Below are positions 12,135-23,670 of a stretch of DNA of 64,000 nucleotides, piece by piece. The stretch is from Bos javanicus. Lineage: Eukaryota; Chordata; Mammalia; Artiodactyla; Bovidae. Positions within the stretch are counted from its first letter, which is position 1, and the number at the start of each line of letters is the position of its first letter. The translations under genes and the position numbers were made by a program. The notes beneath the pieces were generated by a model. The model saw nothing but the letters and a program-made list of their open reading frames with translations. It was not told where the DNA came from and searched no databases. The DNA is taken from NCBI RefSeq assembly GCF_032452875.1, contig NC_083869.1:80594501-80658500 (forward strand). The letters run 5' to 3'.

Positions 12135-12338
12135 TGACTTTATCTAAGATTATACAAATACAGCATCACAGTTAAAACAATACTAAGCACAGGTATGTTT
12201 TCCACATGCCATAATCCCATGAATTGATGATTTTCATGATCTTTTTCATGAAGATTACATTTGATTTTATTAGTTTTTCTGAAGTGCAGACTTATCTTAG
12301 AAGTACTAGACCCATATTTCCCTAATTTGGAGATTATG

Positions 12339-13374
12339 TTGTTCAGTTGCTAAGTTGAGTCTGACTCTTTGTGACCCCATGGACTGTGGCATGCTAGGCT
12401 TCTCTGTCCTTCACCATCTCCTGGAATTAGCCCAGACTCATGTCCATTGATTCGGTGATGCCATCCAACCATCTCATCCTCTGTCGTCCCCTTTCCTCCT
12501 GCCCTCAATCTTTCCCAGCATCAGGGACTTTTCCACTGAGTCTGCTCTTCACATCAGGTGGCCAAAGTATTGGAGCTTCTGTTTCAGTGTGAGCCCTTCC
12601 AATGATTACTCAGGGTTGAATTCCTTTAGGATTGACTGGTTGGATCTCCTTGCAGTCCAAGGGACTCTCAAGAGTCTTCTCCAGCACAACAATTTAAAAA
12701 CATCAATTCTTCAGTGCTCAGCCTTCTTTATGGTTCAACTCTCAAATCCGTACATGACTACTGGAAAAGCCATAGCTTTGACTATACGGACCTTTGTCAG
12801 CAAAGTGACATCCCTGCTTTTTAATATGCTGCCTAAGTTTGTCATAGATTTTCTTCCAAGGAGCAAGCATCTTTTAATTTCCTTTAGTCACCATCCACAG
12901 TGATTTTGGAGCCCAGTAAAATAAAATCTGCTACTGTTTCCACTTTTTCCCCTTCTAATTGCCATGAAGTGATGGAATCAGATGTCATGATTTTAGCTTT
13001 TTGAATGTGGAGTTTTAAGCCAGCTTTTTCACTCTCCCCTTTCACCCTCATCAAGAGGCTCTTTAGTTCCTCTTTGCTTCCTACCATTAGAGTGGTATCA
13101 CCTGCCTATCTAAGGTTGTTGATATTTCTCCCAGCAGTCTTGATTCCAGCTTGTGATTCATCCAGCTTGGCATTTCACATGATGTACTCTGTGTTAAATA
13201 AGCAGGGTGACAATATACAGACTTGATGTACTCCTTTCCCAATTTTGAACCAGTCTTTTGTTCCATGTCCTCTTCTAACTATTGCTTCTTGAACTGCATG
13301 CAGGTTTCTCAGGAGACAGTTAAGATGGTCTGGTATTCCCATCTGTTTAAGAATGTCCCAGTTTGTTGTAATCC
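12339..13374 (-). mobile_element. BovB LINE, 3' part (outer element of a nest)
   Basis: Reverse-strand BovB running from its 3' end (ttgttcagttgctaagttga) back into the RT domain. The reverse-strand translation near 12884-13087 reads 'EELKSLLMRVKGESEKAGLK', the RT region just after motif C. The element breaks at 13374 in the 'tttgttgtaatcc' (VDHNK) region, and the missing part resumes at 16181. The two parts were separated by insertion of a Bov-tA. A short direct repeat 'attatg' (12333-12338 and 16381-16386) may be its target-site duplication. Copy divergence is clearly higher than in the 44.9-kb BovB. Confidence 0.93.
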
Positions 13375-13490
13375 CCTTCCCAGATAGCTCAGACTGTAAA
13401 GGATCTGCCTACAATGCAGGAGACCTTGGTTCGATTCCTGGGCCAGAAAGAACCCTGGAGAAGGAAATGGCAACCCACTCCAGTATTCTT
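13375..13490 (+). repeat. Bov-tA SINE, left part
   Basis: Head and middle of a Bov-tA ('ccttcccagatagctcagac' … 'aatgcaggagaccttggttc' … 'ggagaaggaaatggcaaccc'), inserted in the BovB copy and itself interrupted by L1. The last 16 bases, 'ccactccagtattctt' (13475-13490), are repeated at 16074-16089 as the L1 target-site duplication. Confidence 0.95.
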
Positions 13491-13979
13491 TTTTTTTTAA
13501 TTAAAAAATATTTATTTATTTTAATTGGAAGCTAATAACTTTACAATATTGCAATATTGCAGTGGTTTTTGCCATACGTTGACATGAATCAGCCACAGTT
13601 GTACATGTGTCCCCCTGTCTCAAACCTCCCTCCCACCTCCCTCCCCATCCCACCCCTCTGGGTTGTCCCAGTGCACCAGCTTTGAGTGCCCTGTTTCATG
13701 CATTAAACTTGGACTGGCCATCAATTTCACATATGGTAATATACATGTTTCAGTGTTATTCTCTCAAATCATCCCACCCTCACCTTCTCCCACAGAGTCC
13801 AAAAGTCTTTATATCTGTGTCTCTTTTGCTGTCTTGCATATAGGGTCATCATTACCACCTTTCTAAATTCCATATATATCTGTTAATATACTGGATTGGT
13901 GTTTTTCTGACTTACTTCACTCTGTATAATAAGCTCCAGTTTCATCCACCTCATTAGAACTGACTCAAATGTGTTCTTT

Positions 13980-14354
13980 TTAATAGCTAAGTAATATTCC
14001 ATTGTGTATATGTACCACAACTTTCTTTATCCATTCATCTACCGATGGATATCTAGGTTGCTTCCATGTCCTAGCTATGGTAAACAGTGCTGCAATGAAC
14101 ATTGGGGTACACATGTCTCTTTCAATTCTGGTTTCCTCGGTGTGTATGTCCAGTAGTGGAATTGTTGGATCATATGGCAGTTCTATTTCCAGTTTTTTAA
14201 GGAATCTCCACACTGTTTTCCATAGTGGCTGTACTAGTTTGCATTCCCACCAACTGTGTGAGAGGGTTCCCTTTTCTCCACACCTTCTCCAGCATTTATT
14301 ATTTGTAGACTTTTTGATAGCAGCCATTCTGACCAGTGTGAGATGGTACCTCAT
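13980..14354 (-). pseudogene. L1 ORF2 remnant (C-terminal Cys/Trp region)
   Basis: 124-codon frame ending ORF2p, with 'CWRRCGEKGTLSHSWWECKL' (the cysteine-rich C-terminal motif) and 'YDPTIPLLDIHTEETRIERD' followed by 'KQPRYPSVDEWIKKVVVHIH'. It carries the expected three Cys and one His of the L1 CCHC-like C-terminus. It is separated from the rest of ORF2 by the BovB insertion at 14385-14814. Confidence 0.92.
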
Positions 14355-14384
14355 TGTTGATTTGCATTTCTCTGATAATGAGTG

Positions 14385-14814
14385 GTTTTTCCTTGGTCAT
14401 GCATGGATGTGAGAGTTGGACTGTGAAGAAGGTTGAGTGCCGAAGAATTGATGCTTTTAAACTGTGGTGTTGGAGAAGACTCTTGAGAGTCCCTTGGACT
14501 GCAAGGAGATCTAACCAGTCCATTCTGAAGGAGATCAGCCCTGGGATTTTTTTGGAAGGAATGATGTTAAAGCTGAAACTCCAGTACTTTGGCCACCTCA
14601 TGCGAAGAGTTGACTCGTTGGAAAAGACTGATGCTGGGAGGGATTGCGGGCAGGAGGAGAAGGGTGACAGAGGATGAGATGGCTGGATGGCATCACTGAC
14701 TCTATGGATGTGAATCTGAGTGAACTCCGGGAGTTGGTGATGGACAGGGATGCCTGGCATACTGCGATTCATGGGGTCGCAAAGAGTCGGACACGACTGA
14801 GCGACTGAACTGAA
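14385..14814 (+). mobile_element. BovB LINE, short 3' copy inside L1
   Basis: A 430-bp 5'-truncated BovB. It starts in 'gtttttccttggtcatg', translates to 'LRVPWTARRSNQSILKEISP' and 'LKLQYFGHLMRRVDSLEKT', and ends 'gcgactgaactgaa'. The L1 sequence on either side is continuous once the 13-bp duplicate 'ctgataatgagtg' (14372-14384 and 14815-14827) is counted as the target-site duplication. It is the innermost, youngest layer of the nest. Confidence 0.96.
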
Positions 14815-14920
14815 CTGATAATGAGTGATGTTGAGCATCTTTTCATGTGTTAGTCATCTGTATTGTCTTCTTTGGAGAAATGTCTGTTTAGTTCTTTGGC
14901 CCATTTTTTGATTGGGTCAT

Positions 14921-15274
14921 TTATTTTTCTGGAATTGAGCTGCATGAGCTGCTTATATATTTTTGAGATTCTTTGTCAGTTGCTTCATTTGCTATCATTT
15001 TCTCCCATTCTGAAGACTGTCTTTTCACCTTGTTTATAGTTTCCTTCATTGTGCAAAAGCTTTCAAGTTTACTTAGGTCCCATTTGTTTATTTTTGCTTT
15101 TATTTCCATTACTCTGGGAGATGGCTCATTGAGGGTCTTGCTGTGATTTATGTCAGAGAGTGTTCTGCCAATATTTTCCTCTAGGAGTTTTATAGTTTCT
15201 GGTCTTACATTTAAATCTTTAATCCATTTTAAGTTTATTTTTGTGTATGGTGTTAGAACATGTTCTACTTTCAT
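14921..15274 (-). pseudogene. L1 ORF2 remnant (C-terminal half)
   Basis: 117-codon frame with 'TPYTKINLKWIKDLNVRPET', 'IKLLEENIGRTLSDINHSK' and 'LESFCTMKETINKVKRQSSE', the conserved ORF2p C-terminal half. It follows the 15424-15759 fragment in element order and precedes the fragment at 13980-14354, which the BovB insertion has cut off. Confidence 0.92.
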
Positions 15275-15423
15275 TCTTTTACAGGTGGTTGACCAATTTT
15301 CCCAGCACCACTTGTTAAAGAGATTGTCTTTTCTCCATTGTATGTTTTTGTCTCCTTTGTCAAAGATAAGGTGTCCATAGGTGTGTAGATTTATCTCTGG
15401 GCTCTCTATTTTGTTCCACTGAT

Positions 15424-15759
15424 CTATATTTCTGACTTATTCCAGTACCATACTGTCTTGATGACTGTAACTTTGTAGTATAGTCTGAAGTCAGGCAGGT
15501 TGATTTCTCTAGTTCCATTCTTCTTTCTCAAGATTGCTTTGGCTATTTGAGTTGTTTTTTTTGTGTGTGTGTGTTTCCATACAAATTGTGAAATTATTTG
15601 TTCTAGTTCTGTGAAAAATACTGTTGGTAGCTTGATAGGGATTGCACTGCATCTATAGATTGCTTTGGGTAGTATACTCATTTTCACTATATTGATTCTT
15701 CTGATCCATGAACATGGTATATTTCTCCATCTATTTGTGTCATCTTTGATTTCTTTCAT
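15424..15759 (-). pseudogene. L1 ORF2 remnant (post-RT segment)
   Basis: 111-codon reverse-strand frame with the L1 signature 'DDTNRWRNIPCSWIRRINIV', 'KMSILPKAIYRCSAIPIKLP', 'QFVWKHTHTKKTTQIAKAIL' and 'NLPDFRLYYKVTVIKTVWYW'. It lies C-terminal of the FADD motif in ORF2p. It is a fragment of the L1 at 13491-16073 and is frame-broken from the other parts. Confidence 0.92.
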
Positions 15760-16089
15760 CAGTGTTTTACAGTTTTCTATATATAGGTCTTTTGTTTCTT
15801 TAGGTAAATTTATTCCTAAGTATTTTATTCATTTTGTTGCAATGGTGAATGGGATTGTTTCCTTAATTTCTCTTTCTGTTTTCTCATTGTTAGTGTATAG
15901 GAATGCAAGGGATTTCTGTGTGTTGATTTTATATCCTGCAACTTTACTATATTCATTGATCAGCTCTAGTAATTTTCTGGTGGTGTCTTTACAGTTTTCT
16001 ATGTAGAAATTATAGAAAGATCATGTCATCTGTAGGATGAAATCATGTAGGATCACGTCATCTGCAAACAGTGCCACTCCAGTATTCTT

Positions 16090-16180
16090 TCCTGGAGAAT
16101 CCCATGGAGAGAGGAATGTGGCAGGCTACAGTCCATGGGGTCACAAAGCTACAGACAGGAGCAACTAAGACACACAGTCA
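16090..16180 (+). repeat. Bov-tA SINE, right part
   Basis: Continuation of the SINE at 13375-13490 after the L1: 'tcctggagaatcccatggag', 'ggcaggctacagtccatggg' and the tail 'gagcaactaagacacac'. Confidence 0.93.
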
Positions 16181-16380
16181 AAGGCTTTAGCATAGTCAAT
16201 AAAGCAGAAGTAGATGTTTTTCTGGAATTTTCTTCCTTTTTCTATGATCCAGAGGATGTTGGCTATTTGGTCTCTGGTTACTCTGCCTTTTCTAAATTCA
16301 GCTTGTCCTCTGGAAGTTCTTGGTTCACATACTGTTGAAGCCTAGCTTGAGGGATTTTGAGCATTACCTTACTAGCATGT
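16181..16380 (-). mobile_element. BovB LINE, continuation of the outer element
   Basis: Resumes exactly where 13374 stopped: 'agtcaaaggctttagcatag' is the reverse complement of the AKAFDC motif A coding region. It continues through the ILE/GFRKGR region to 'cattaccttactagcatgt', then ends. The 5' end of the element is therefore truncated within the RT domain. Confidence 0.93.
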
Positions 16381-16386
16381 ATTATG

Positions 16387-17106
16387 GAATTTCCAAGAAT
16401 TGAAATTTTCAATCTTTTTTATCCACTTGCCACCACTTACCAATGATGTGATTCTTTTCTACGTTACAGGCATTTGAGTCAGCTATATTATTATTATTTG
16501 TTAACACTGTCCCCATTTGAATCTTATTTCTTAGAAAATCTTTAAGAAAAAACCTTAGTCATTTATAGGCCTTTTTTTTACACAACTTAACTGAAAACTG
16601 TCTGTAGGTAGAAGGCCAACTCCAGGCACATTTGCACTGGAATCACATCTACTGTCAATCTTGGTTAATGTGGAGCTGGAACTGTCATGGGCTTGGCTCT
16701 AATGGCTCCACAGGTTGAGAGATTCAATCCTGGAAAGCAGAAATGGAACTGGATTTGCTTTCAAGAAAGCCCTACTACTTTTTCCTTGTAAGTATCTCCA
16801 CTAGGAAAAATCTTTTAATCAAAAATACATTGTCATCCTTTGAAAAAATTCAAATTATGACCATTACCAAAATATCTTGTCAAGGACTACAAAAACAATC
16901 TATCTAGTCTCTGTAGTATGTTGCCTGAAATTTCCACACTTGTCAGTTAGTGTTACCAAGCTTAGTACTGTGCTACTATACAGTTGGAGATGCTCTGTTG
17001 GGTCAGTATATGTTACCTCTAGGTGGGGCATGAATGCAGTAGCCTGAATAACCTTTTTACTGAGAGTTTAAAATTTATTATATGCTGTAATTATTAGATT
17101 CACAGC
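16387..17106. other. unassigned non-coding DNA
   Basis: No gene or repeat that I can name. Short AT-rich frames only. Confidence 0.45.
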
Positions 17107-17305
17107 ATAGGGACTTCCCTGGTGGTCCAGTGGTTAAGAATATGCTTTCCAATGCAGGAGATATGGATTCAATCCCTGGTCAGGGAACTAAAATCCCAGA
17201 TGCATGGGGCAATTAAGCTTGCATGCCACAACTAAACATCCTGCATGCCCCAGCTAAGACCCAATGCAGCCAAATAAATAAATATCTTTTTTTTTTTTTT
17301 AAAGA
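17107..17305 (+). repeat. CHR-type tRNA-Glu SINE
   Basis: Head 'gggacttccctggtggtcca' with 'gtggttaagaatatgctttc' and 'ttcaatccctggtcagggaa' is the CHR family shared by cetaceans, hippos and ruminants. It is distinct from Bov-tA in the 'ggtcagggaactaaaatccc' body. It ends in 'aaataaataaatatc' plus a T-run. No clear target-site duplication. Confidence 0.88.
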
Positions 17306-18669
17306 AATTTAAGCCAATTTCCCCAACAGCAAGTGAGCTATATTCCTTACTCAATTATTTGTGGTGCTTTCTTGACCATGTGCTAAATGTAAAAGTTTAG
17401 GGTATCTATAAAATTCAGTGTTGAAAATATATTCTTTTCTCCCCTTTCAAATGTGTTATTGAATGACAATCTTGTGTATAGGCTACATCTTACTGATGCT
17501 TGTATATTAAGGACTGGCATAGGTATATTAGAAATATTTTATTTCATGTATTGACAAGAAAAATTAAACTGACCTAAGACTCATTATAAGTCCCACATGT
17601 GCTCTGAAAGTTCAACAAAAATATTTTCCAAAATCTAAGAAAATATTTAGATGGTAAAACATGATTTTTAAAATGTTTTGCATTTTGAATTTTTAAGGAG
17701 TGAAAACTTAAGCCACATTCTTCTAGTGTGAAGTAATCTGCTTTAAAACTCAGTTGCTACCCATGTAGAGAAGAAAGTTGTTTCTGAAGTGGTGGTACAA
17801 TATATATTTATATGTATATATATATTTTTTTCCCTTGCGATAATGGTAGAGGTACAGAGAATTCCTTGAGAAACAGTTTACATTCTTTGACTGTGCTGTT
17901 ATTGAGGAGGAATAGAGAAGTATGAAAGATTGAACATTTTCCTTTTTTTTTTCTTTAGAGCCGTGTAATAATAGGCAAAACCAGGTTTTATGCAAAATCA
18001 ATGGAGGTGAGTTATTTTGACAGAAAATTTTCATCCTTCACTGATTATGTGGTATTCCAGATAATAAATATTTTAAGTCAGTGCATTGTTGGTAATTTAT
18101 TAGGCAGTATGAAATAATGAAAACAATACAAGTCTGAAGATAAAAATAGACTGGTGAAACAGCAAGTCTATATAACTGTTAGCTACTTTCTAGAGTTTTA
18201 CTATTATAGGTTAGTGGAAGAGAAGAACATGGTTAGTAAAAGACCTGGGCATTTTCCATTTATTTTAAAATTGTTTTCCTCTATATTTTTCTGCAAGGGT
18301 TATACTTTTTCCCCAAAGAAAACAAACTCAGAAAAACATCTTTTGTTACAAGTCTGAGCATGTAGTTTTATTTCTATATTACTTCTGCTTTCCTCCAAAT
18401 CTAGACAATGCATTCATACCGCTAAGTTCAGATATTATTCATCAGGATCAATGCAAAAATTATATTCTTCACAGAATATAGAAATAAATAGGGCCCATGA
18501 AACTTATTTTCAATCAATTCAAGTTATTACTTGTTTTATGTTTTAGTAGCGTCACCAGGTACTGAAACCCATGATGGAGAAACAACTGTTTCAGAGATGC
18601 TTGGGGTAGAAGAGTTGTGTGTTCTCTGACCTTGTAAGAGCTTAGGCCCCAGACAAATCAGCAAGCATC
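17306..18669. other. unassigned AT-rich DNA
   Basis: About 1.4 kb, very AT-rich, with a TA-rich low-complexity tract near 17800-17830 and a T-rich run near 17941-17955. No gene or repeat recognised. Confidence 0.45.
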
Positions 18670-18895
18670 TCAGTGGTAGAGTGGAGATCAAGTACTGACT
18701 CTAGACCCAGTGGCCAGTCCCATCCTGTCTCTGCCTCTCATTTTAAGACTTTGTATCAGCCATTTAACTTCTCTCTTTTAGTTTTCTTGTTTGGAAGATG
18801 GATATTATTCTAAGGATTAAGTGAGCTAATATATGTAATGCACTTTAAACAAGGACTGGCACAGACTAAGAACTTGATGTAAATGTTTGTTAAAT
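18670..18895 (+). repeat. MIR SINE
   Basis: Nearly full MIR layout: 'agtggtagagtggagatcaa', 'agccatttaacttctctctt', 'ttcttgtttggaagatgga', 'aaggattaagtgagctaat' and 'actggcacagactaag'. It directly precedes the BovB at 18910. Confidence 0.75.
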
Positions 18896-18909
18896 AAACT
18901 TCTTGGGAA

Positions 18910-21900
18910 GAATATGAAGGCAAGAGAGAGAGAACGAGGCACATGGAGTCTCCAAGAGCTTGTTTGTCTGAAATGCAGGATTCTACTGCTGAAGAGTGGA
19001 GAAATAGCTCCAGAAAGAATGAAGAGGCTGAGCCAACGTGAAAACAATGCCTAGTTGTGAATGTGACTGGTGATGGAAGTAAAGTCTGATGCTGTAAAGA
19101 ACAATATTGCATTAAAACCTGGAGTGTTAGGTCATGAATCAAGGCAAATTGGAAGTTGTTAAACAGGAGATGGCAAAAGTGAACATCTACATTTTAGGAA
19201 TCAGTGAACTAAAATGGACCAGAATGGGCAAATTTAATTGAGATAACCTTTATATCTACTACTTTGGGCAAGAATCCATTAGAAGAAATGGTGTAGCCCT
19301 CATAGTCAACATAAGAGTCCAAAATGCAGTACTTGGGTGCAATCTCAAAAATGACAGACTGATCTCTGTTCATTTCCAAGGGAAACCACTCAGTATCACA
19401 GTAGTCCAAGTCTATGCCCTAACCACTAATGCCGAAGATGCTGAATTTGAATGGTTCTAAGAAGACCTACAAAACCTTCTAGAATTAAAGCCTAAAAACA
19501 TGTCCTTTTCATCAGAGGGGACTGTAATGAAAAAGTAGCAAGTCAAGAGATACCTGGAGTAACAGGCAAGTTTGGCCCTACAGTACAAAATGAAGCAGGG
19601 CAGAGGCTAACAGAGTTTTGCCAAGAGAACACACTGGTCATAGCAAACACCCTCTTCTGACAACACAAGAGAAGACTTTACACATGAGCATCACAAGATG
19701 GTCAATACTGAAATCAGATTGATTATTCTATGCAGCCAAAGATGGAGAATCTCTATTCAATAAGCAAGATCAAGACCAGGAGCTGACTGTGGCTCAGATC
19801 ATGAACTCCCTATTGCCAAATTCAGACTTAAATTGAAGAAAGTAGGGAAAAATCACTAGATCATTCAGGTATGACCCAAGTCAAATCCCTTATGATTATA
19901 CAGTGGAAGTGACAAATAGAGTTAAGGGATTAGATCTAATAGACAGAGTGCCTGAAAAACTATGGACAGAGTTTGGTAACATTGTGCAGGAGGTGAAGAT
20001 CAAAACCAAGCCCAAGAAGAAGAAATGCAAAAAGGCAAAATGATTGTCTCAGGAGGCCTCACAAAGAGCTGAGAAATGAAGAGAAGCTAAAGGCAAAGGA
20101 GAAAGGAAAGATATTCCCATCTGAATCCAGAGTTCTAAAGAATAGCAAGAAAAGTGAAGAAAGCCTTCCTCAGTGATCAATGCAAAGAAATAAAGGAAAA
20201 CAAAAGAATAGGAAAGACTAGAGATCTCTCCAAGAAACTTAGAGATACCAAGGAAACATTTCTTTCAAAGATGGGCACAATAGAGAACAGAAATGGTATG
20301 GACTTAACAGAAGCAGAAGATATTAAGAAGAGGTGGCAAGAATACACAAAAGAACTATACAGAAAAGATCTTAATGACCCAGATAACCACGATGGTGTGA
20401 TCACTCACCTAGAGTCAGACATCCTAGAGTGCAAAGTCAAGTGGGCCTTAGGAAGCATCACTATGTATAAAGCTAGTGGAGGTGGTGGAATTTCAGCTGA
20501 GCTATTTCAAATCATAAAAGATGATGCTGTGAAAGTGCTTCACTCAAGTATGCTAGCAAATTTGTAAAACTCAGCAGTGGCCACAGGACTGAAAAATGTC
20601 AGTTTTCATTTCAATCCCAAAGAAAGGCAGTGACAAAGAATGTTCATACTACTATACTCATCTCACACACTAGCAAAGTAATGGTCAAAATTCTCCAAGC
20701 TAGGCTTCAACAGTATGTGAACTGAGAACCTCCAGATGTTCAAGCTGGTTTTAGAAAAGGCAGAGGAACCAGAGATTAAATTGCCAACATCTGTTGGATC
20801 ATAGAAAAAAAAAAAAAGAATTCCAGAAAAACATGTACTTCTGCTTTATTGACTACACTAAAGCTTTTGACTGTGTGGATCATAACAAAATATGGAATTC
20901 TTAGAGATGGCAATAGCAGACCACCTTACCTGCCTCCTGAGAAATTTGTATGCAGATCAAGAAGCAACAGTTAGAACTGGATATGGAACAATGAACTGGT
21001 TCCAAATTGGGAAAGGAGTATGTCAAGGCTATATATTCTCACCATGGTTATTTAACTTATATGCAAAGTACATAATGTGAAATGCCAAACTGGATGAAGC
21101 ACAAGCTGGAATCAAGATTGCAGGGATAAATAGCATTAATCTCAGATATGCAGGTGACAGATGACACCACCCTTATGGCAGAAAGCAAAGAGGAACTAAA
21201 GAGTCTCTTGATGAAGGTGAAAGAGAAGAGTGAAAAAGCTGGCTTAAAACTCAACATTCAAAAACTGAAGATTGTGGTATCTGGTCACATCACTTCATGG
21301 CAAATAGATGGGGATACAATGGAAACAGTGACAGACTTTATTTTCTTGGGCTCCAAAATCACCACAAATGGTGACTGCAGCCATGAAATTAAAAGATGCT
21401 TGCTTTTGGAAGAAAAGCTATGACAAACCTAGACAGTAGATTAAAAAGCAGAGACATTACTTTACTGACAAAGGTCCTCATAGTCAAAGCTATGGATTTT
21501 CCAGTAGTCATGTATGGATGTGAGAGTCAGACCATAAAGAAAGTTGAACGCCGAAGAATGGATGCTCTTAAAATGTGATGTTGGAGAAAACTGTTGAGAG
21601 TCCTTGGGACTGCAAGGAGATCAAACTAGTCAATCCTAAGGGAAATCACTCCTGAATATTCATTGGAAGGACTGAAGCTGAAGCTTCAATACTTTGGCCA
21701 CCTGATAGGAGGAACTTACTCATTGGAAAAGACCCTGAAGCTGGGAAAAATTGAAGGCAGGAGGAGAAGGGGACGACAGAGGATGAGATGGTTGGATGCA
21801 TTACTGACTCGATGCACATGAGTTTGAGGAGGCTCCAGGTGTTGGTAATTGATAGGGAAGCCTGGTGTACTGTAGTCCATGGGGTCGCAAAGATTCTGAC

Positions 21901-21933
21901 ATGACTGAGTGACTGATCTGAACCTTACTGAGG
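18910..21933 (+). mobile_element. BovB LINE, nearly full length, decayed
   Basis: About 3.0 kb, close to the roughly 3.2 kb of an intact BovB, and the only copy here that retains the 5' region (from about 18910), the full endonuclease region and the RT. Sense translation fragments include 'ISELKWTRMGKFN' (19202-19240), 'VKWALGSITMYKASGGGGIS', 'YFCFIDYTKAFDCVDHN' and 'DTTLMAESKEELKSLLMK'. Many stops and indels break it. The motif C region carries a 7-bp tandem duplication (21153-21166). Both ends carry 'cttgggaa' (18902-18909 and 21934-21941), a possible 8-bp target-site duplication. Divergence suggests it is older than the 44.9-kb copy. Confidence 0.9.
20154..20567 (+). pseudogene. BovB ORF2 remnant: pre-RT and early RT
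   Basis: 137-codon frame within the 18910-21933 BovB, with 'SDQCKEIKENKRIGKTRDLS', 'MGTIENRNGMDLTEAEDIKK' and 'DDAVKVLHSSMLANL'. It ends at a stop where intact copies read QIWKTQQWPQDW. It is not a host gene. Confidence 0.85.
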
Positions 21934-22162
21934 CTTGGGAAAGTGGAGGAAATGGGTCTTGACAAGTTCTGCAGCCAACAATCAAAGTTTGCATTTACTT
22001 CACAGAGTGGGAGGAAGGCTGTTGTCCATATGAAGCACCCCATTTCTGTGTGAAGAATGTGGGTGAGAACGAAGACCAGAAGCTGAGGACAGCAAGAGAG
22101 AGACTGTGGGAGGCTGTCTCCTTTGTTCTTCAATTTACAACCATGATTGCTCATGTGTTTGT

Positions 22163-22275
22163 TTGCTTTTGGCTATGGGACATGTGGGATCTTAGTTCCC
22201 CAAGAGGGCATGTAACCTGTGCTTCCTGCAGTGGAAGTTTTCAGTTTTAACCACTGGACTGATAGGGAAGTCCCT
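22163..22275 (-). repeat. CHR-type SINE, head portion
   Basis: Reverse-strand CHR SINE: 'accactggactgatagggaagtccc' is the reverse complement of the gggacttccc…ccagtggtt head, and 'ttagttccccaagagggc' matches the ggtcagggaac body. A perfect 14-bp target-site duplication 'gctcatgtgtttgt' flanks it (22149-22162 and 22276-22289). Confidence 0.9.
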
Positions 22276-22289
22276 GCTCATGTGTTTGT

Positions 22290-23449
22290 GTTTTTAAGTC
22301 ACCTCAGATTTTTTTGAATAATAGGTGAGCTATACATTTACTCATTTAATAAGGTAAAAAAAAGAAGTTCAGGTAATAAATAATTTAAAAATAGGTATGG
22401 GCAAGGAGATCATCGTTGGGCTGAAGAATAAGTAAATTGGGGCTATGGGAGTGACACTAATGCTTAGGTCGATTACTTACTAAGAGGTAACACATACGTT
22501 ATGTTGAGGTGCTGGGCTCCAGAAAAGGTAGTTATGAATAACTTATAGTAATGGTAAGTGTGAAGATTTTGAATGAGTAAAAAGAAACAATTTACTTTTA
22601 AGTAAAGAGATCTTCAGAATAGTGGATAGTGTGGGATTGGATTGAAGCAGAGAGAAAAAAAGAGGTGAGAACTCAGAGAGCTACTCTTACTTTGTCCTCT
22701 GCAACAAACATGGGGTGCCTACAGTCTGTCCCCTAAAAGGAACCATTGATGGGAATACTGTCTTCAGTGATAACTCCTGGTAGCACTAAAAGTATGATTT
22801 TGAATTAAATTTGAAAATTTCCTCAAAGCTGCTTCTTCAGAGACAAATGACTCTCTTTCAATATGTCTAGTTAAATAAAATAATGGATGTGAATGGCTTT
22901 GCAAAACATTAATGTGCTATAAAATGTAAGGCGTTATCATTGTGTACTCTGTGTTAGAAAATATGCCATAAAAAGAGATTATTTTTGTGGACTAAATAGT
23001 CAAATATGGGCTGCATGACAGCACTGTGAAGTCAAGTCATAATTGATAAACGACTGTACCCAGAGAGGATTGATTAATGTGTGGATGCTAACCTTGAAGA
23101 ACACGGCAGGTATAACACTCCAGGGTTTTTTATTTTATTTTCTTTCTCTGGCCCTTTCTTGTATAAACTATTTTTCAGTGAGTAAAAGACATACTTATCA
23201 AATTTAATGATGAGACTACTATGGGGCAGGTAGCTCATATACATCAACCATAAGAAGTGTACTGCTGGATGCATAAACCAAGCTTCAGGTATCTAGGAGC
23301 ATGCCCAAGACCTTGGACTATGATGGTAGACAGTATTATATTATTCTTTTCAGCAAGAATAATAATTTGCCCAGTAGAACAGAAGAACTGAGATTTGAAG
23401 CTAGGCAATATGAAGTCAGAGAATGTACACCTAAGCCACTTTGCTTATT
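22290..23449. other. unassigned non-coding DNA
   Basis: No recognisable gene or repeat. Confidence 0.45.
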
Positions 23450-23670
23450 ATTCACTCATTTACTTAACAGAGTGCTCATACCTACACCAAGGATTGATCT
23501 GAGCTCTATACAAGTGTTACAGTACTCACGTAATCCTCATAGCAATCCTATGCAGTAGATTTTTATTTTATAGCTTAGAAACTGAGGCACAGGCAAGTTG
23601 AATAGCCTTCCCAAGGGCTCACAGCTAAGTAAGTGGATTCAAACACAGGCGATTTGGTTGGGGAATCCAT
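23450..23670 (-). repeat. MIR SINE
   Basis: Reverse MIR: 'cctcatagcaatcctatgca', 'tagcttagaaactgaggcac', 'aagggctcacagctaagtaa' and 'gtggattcaaacacagg' follow the reverse-complement MIR consensus order. Confidence 0.75.

Larger units (their letters stand above)
13491..16073 (-). mobile_element. ruminant L1 LINE, 5'-truncated
   Basis: A reverse-strand L1 inserted inside a Bov-tA, with the 16-bp target-site duplication 'ccactccagtattctt' at 13475-13490 and 16074-16089. Its poly(A) end appears as the T-tract at 13491. The 3' UTR ('ttacaatattgcaatattgc … ttgacatgaatcagccaca') has the ruminant L1 form. ORF2 runs back to 16073, where 'gtcatctgcaaacagtg' encodes the FADD catalytic motif region, so the element is truncated right at RT motif C. 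Its own length is about 2.1 kb once the 430-bp BovB insertion and its duplicated target are subtracted. Confidence 0.96.

Noticed and set aside
11888..12175. 95-codon forward frame
   Set aside because: It lies inside the reverse Bov-A2 SINE; the same peptide pattern arises from any copy of this repeat.
13607..14412. Forward frames of 67-136 codons
   Set aside because: They are antisense to the L1 ORF2 and 3' UTR.
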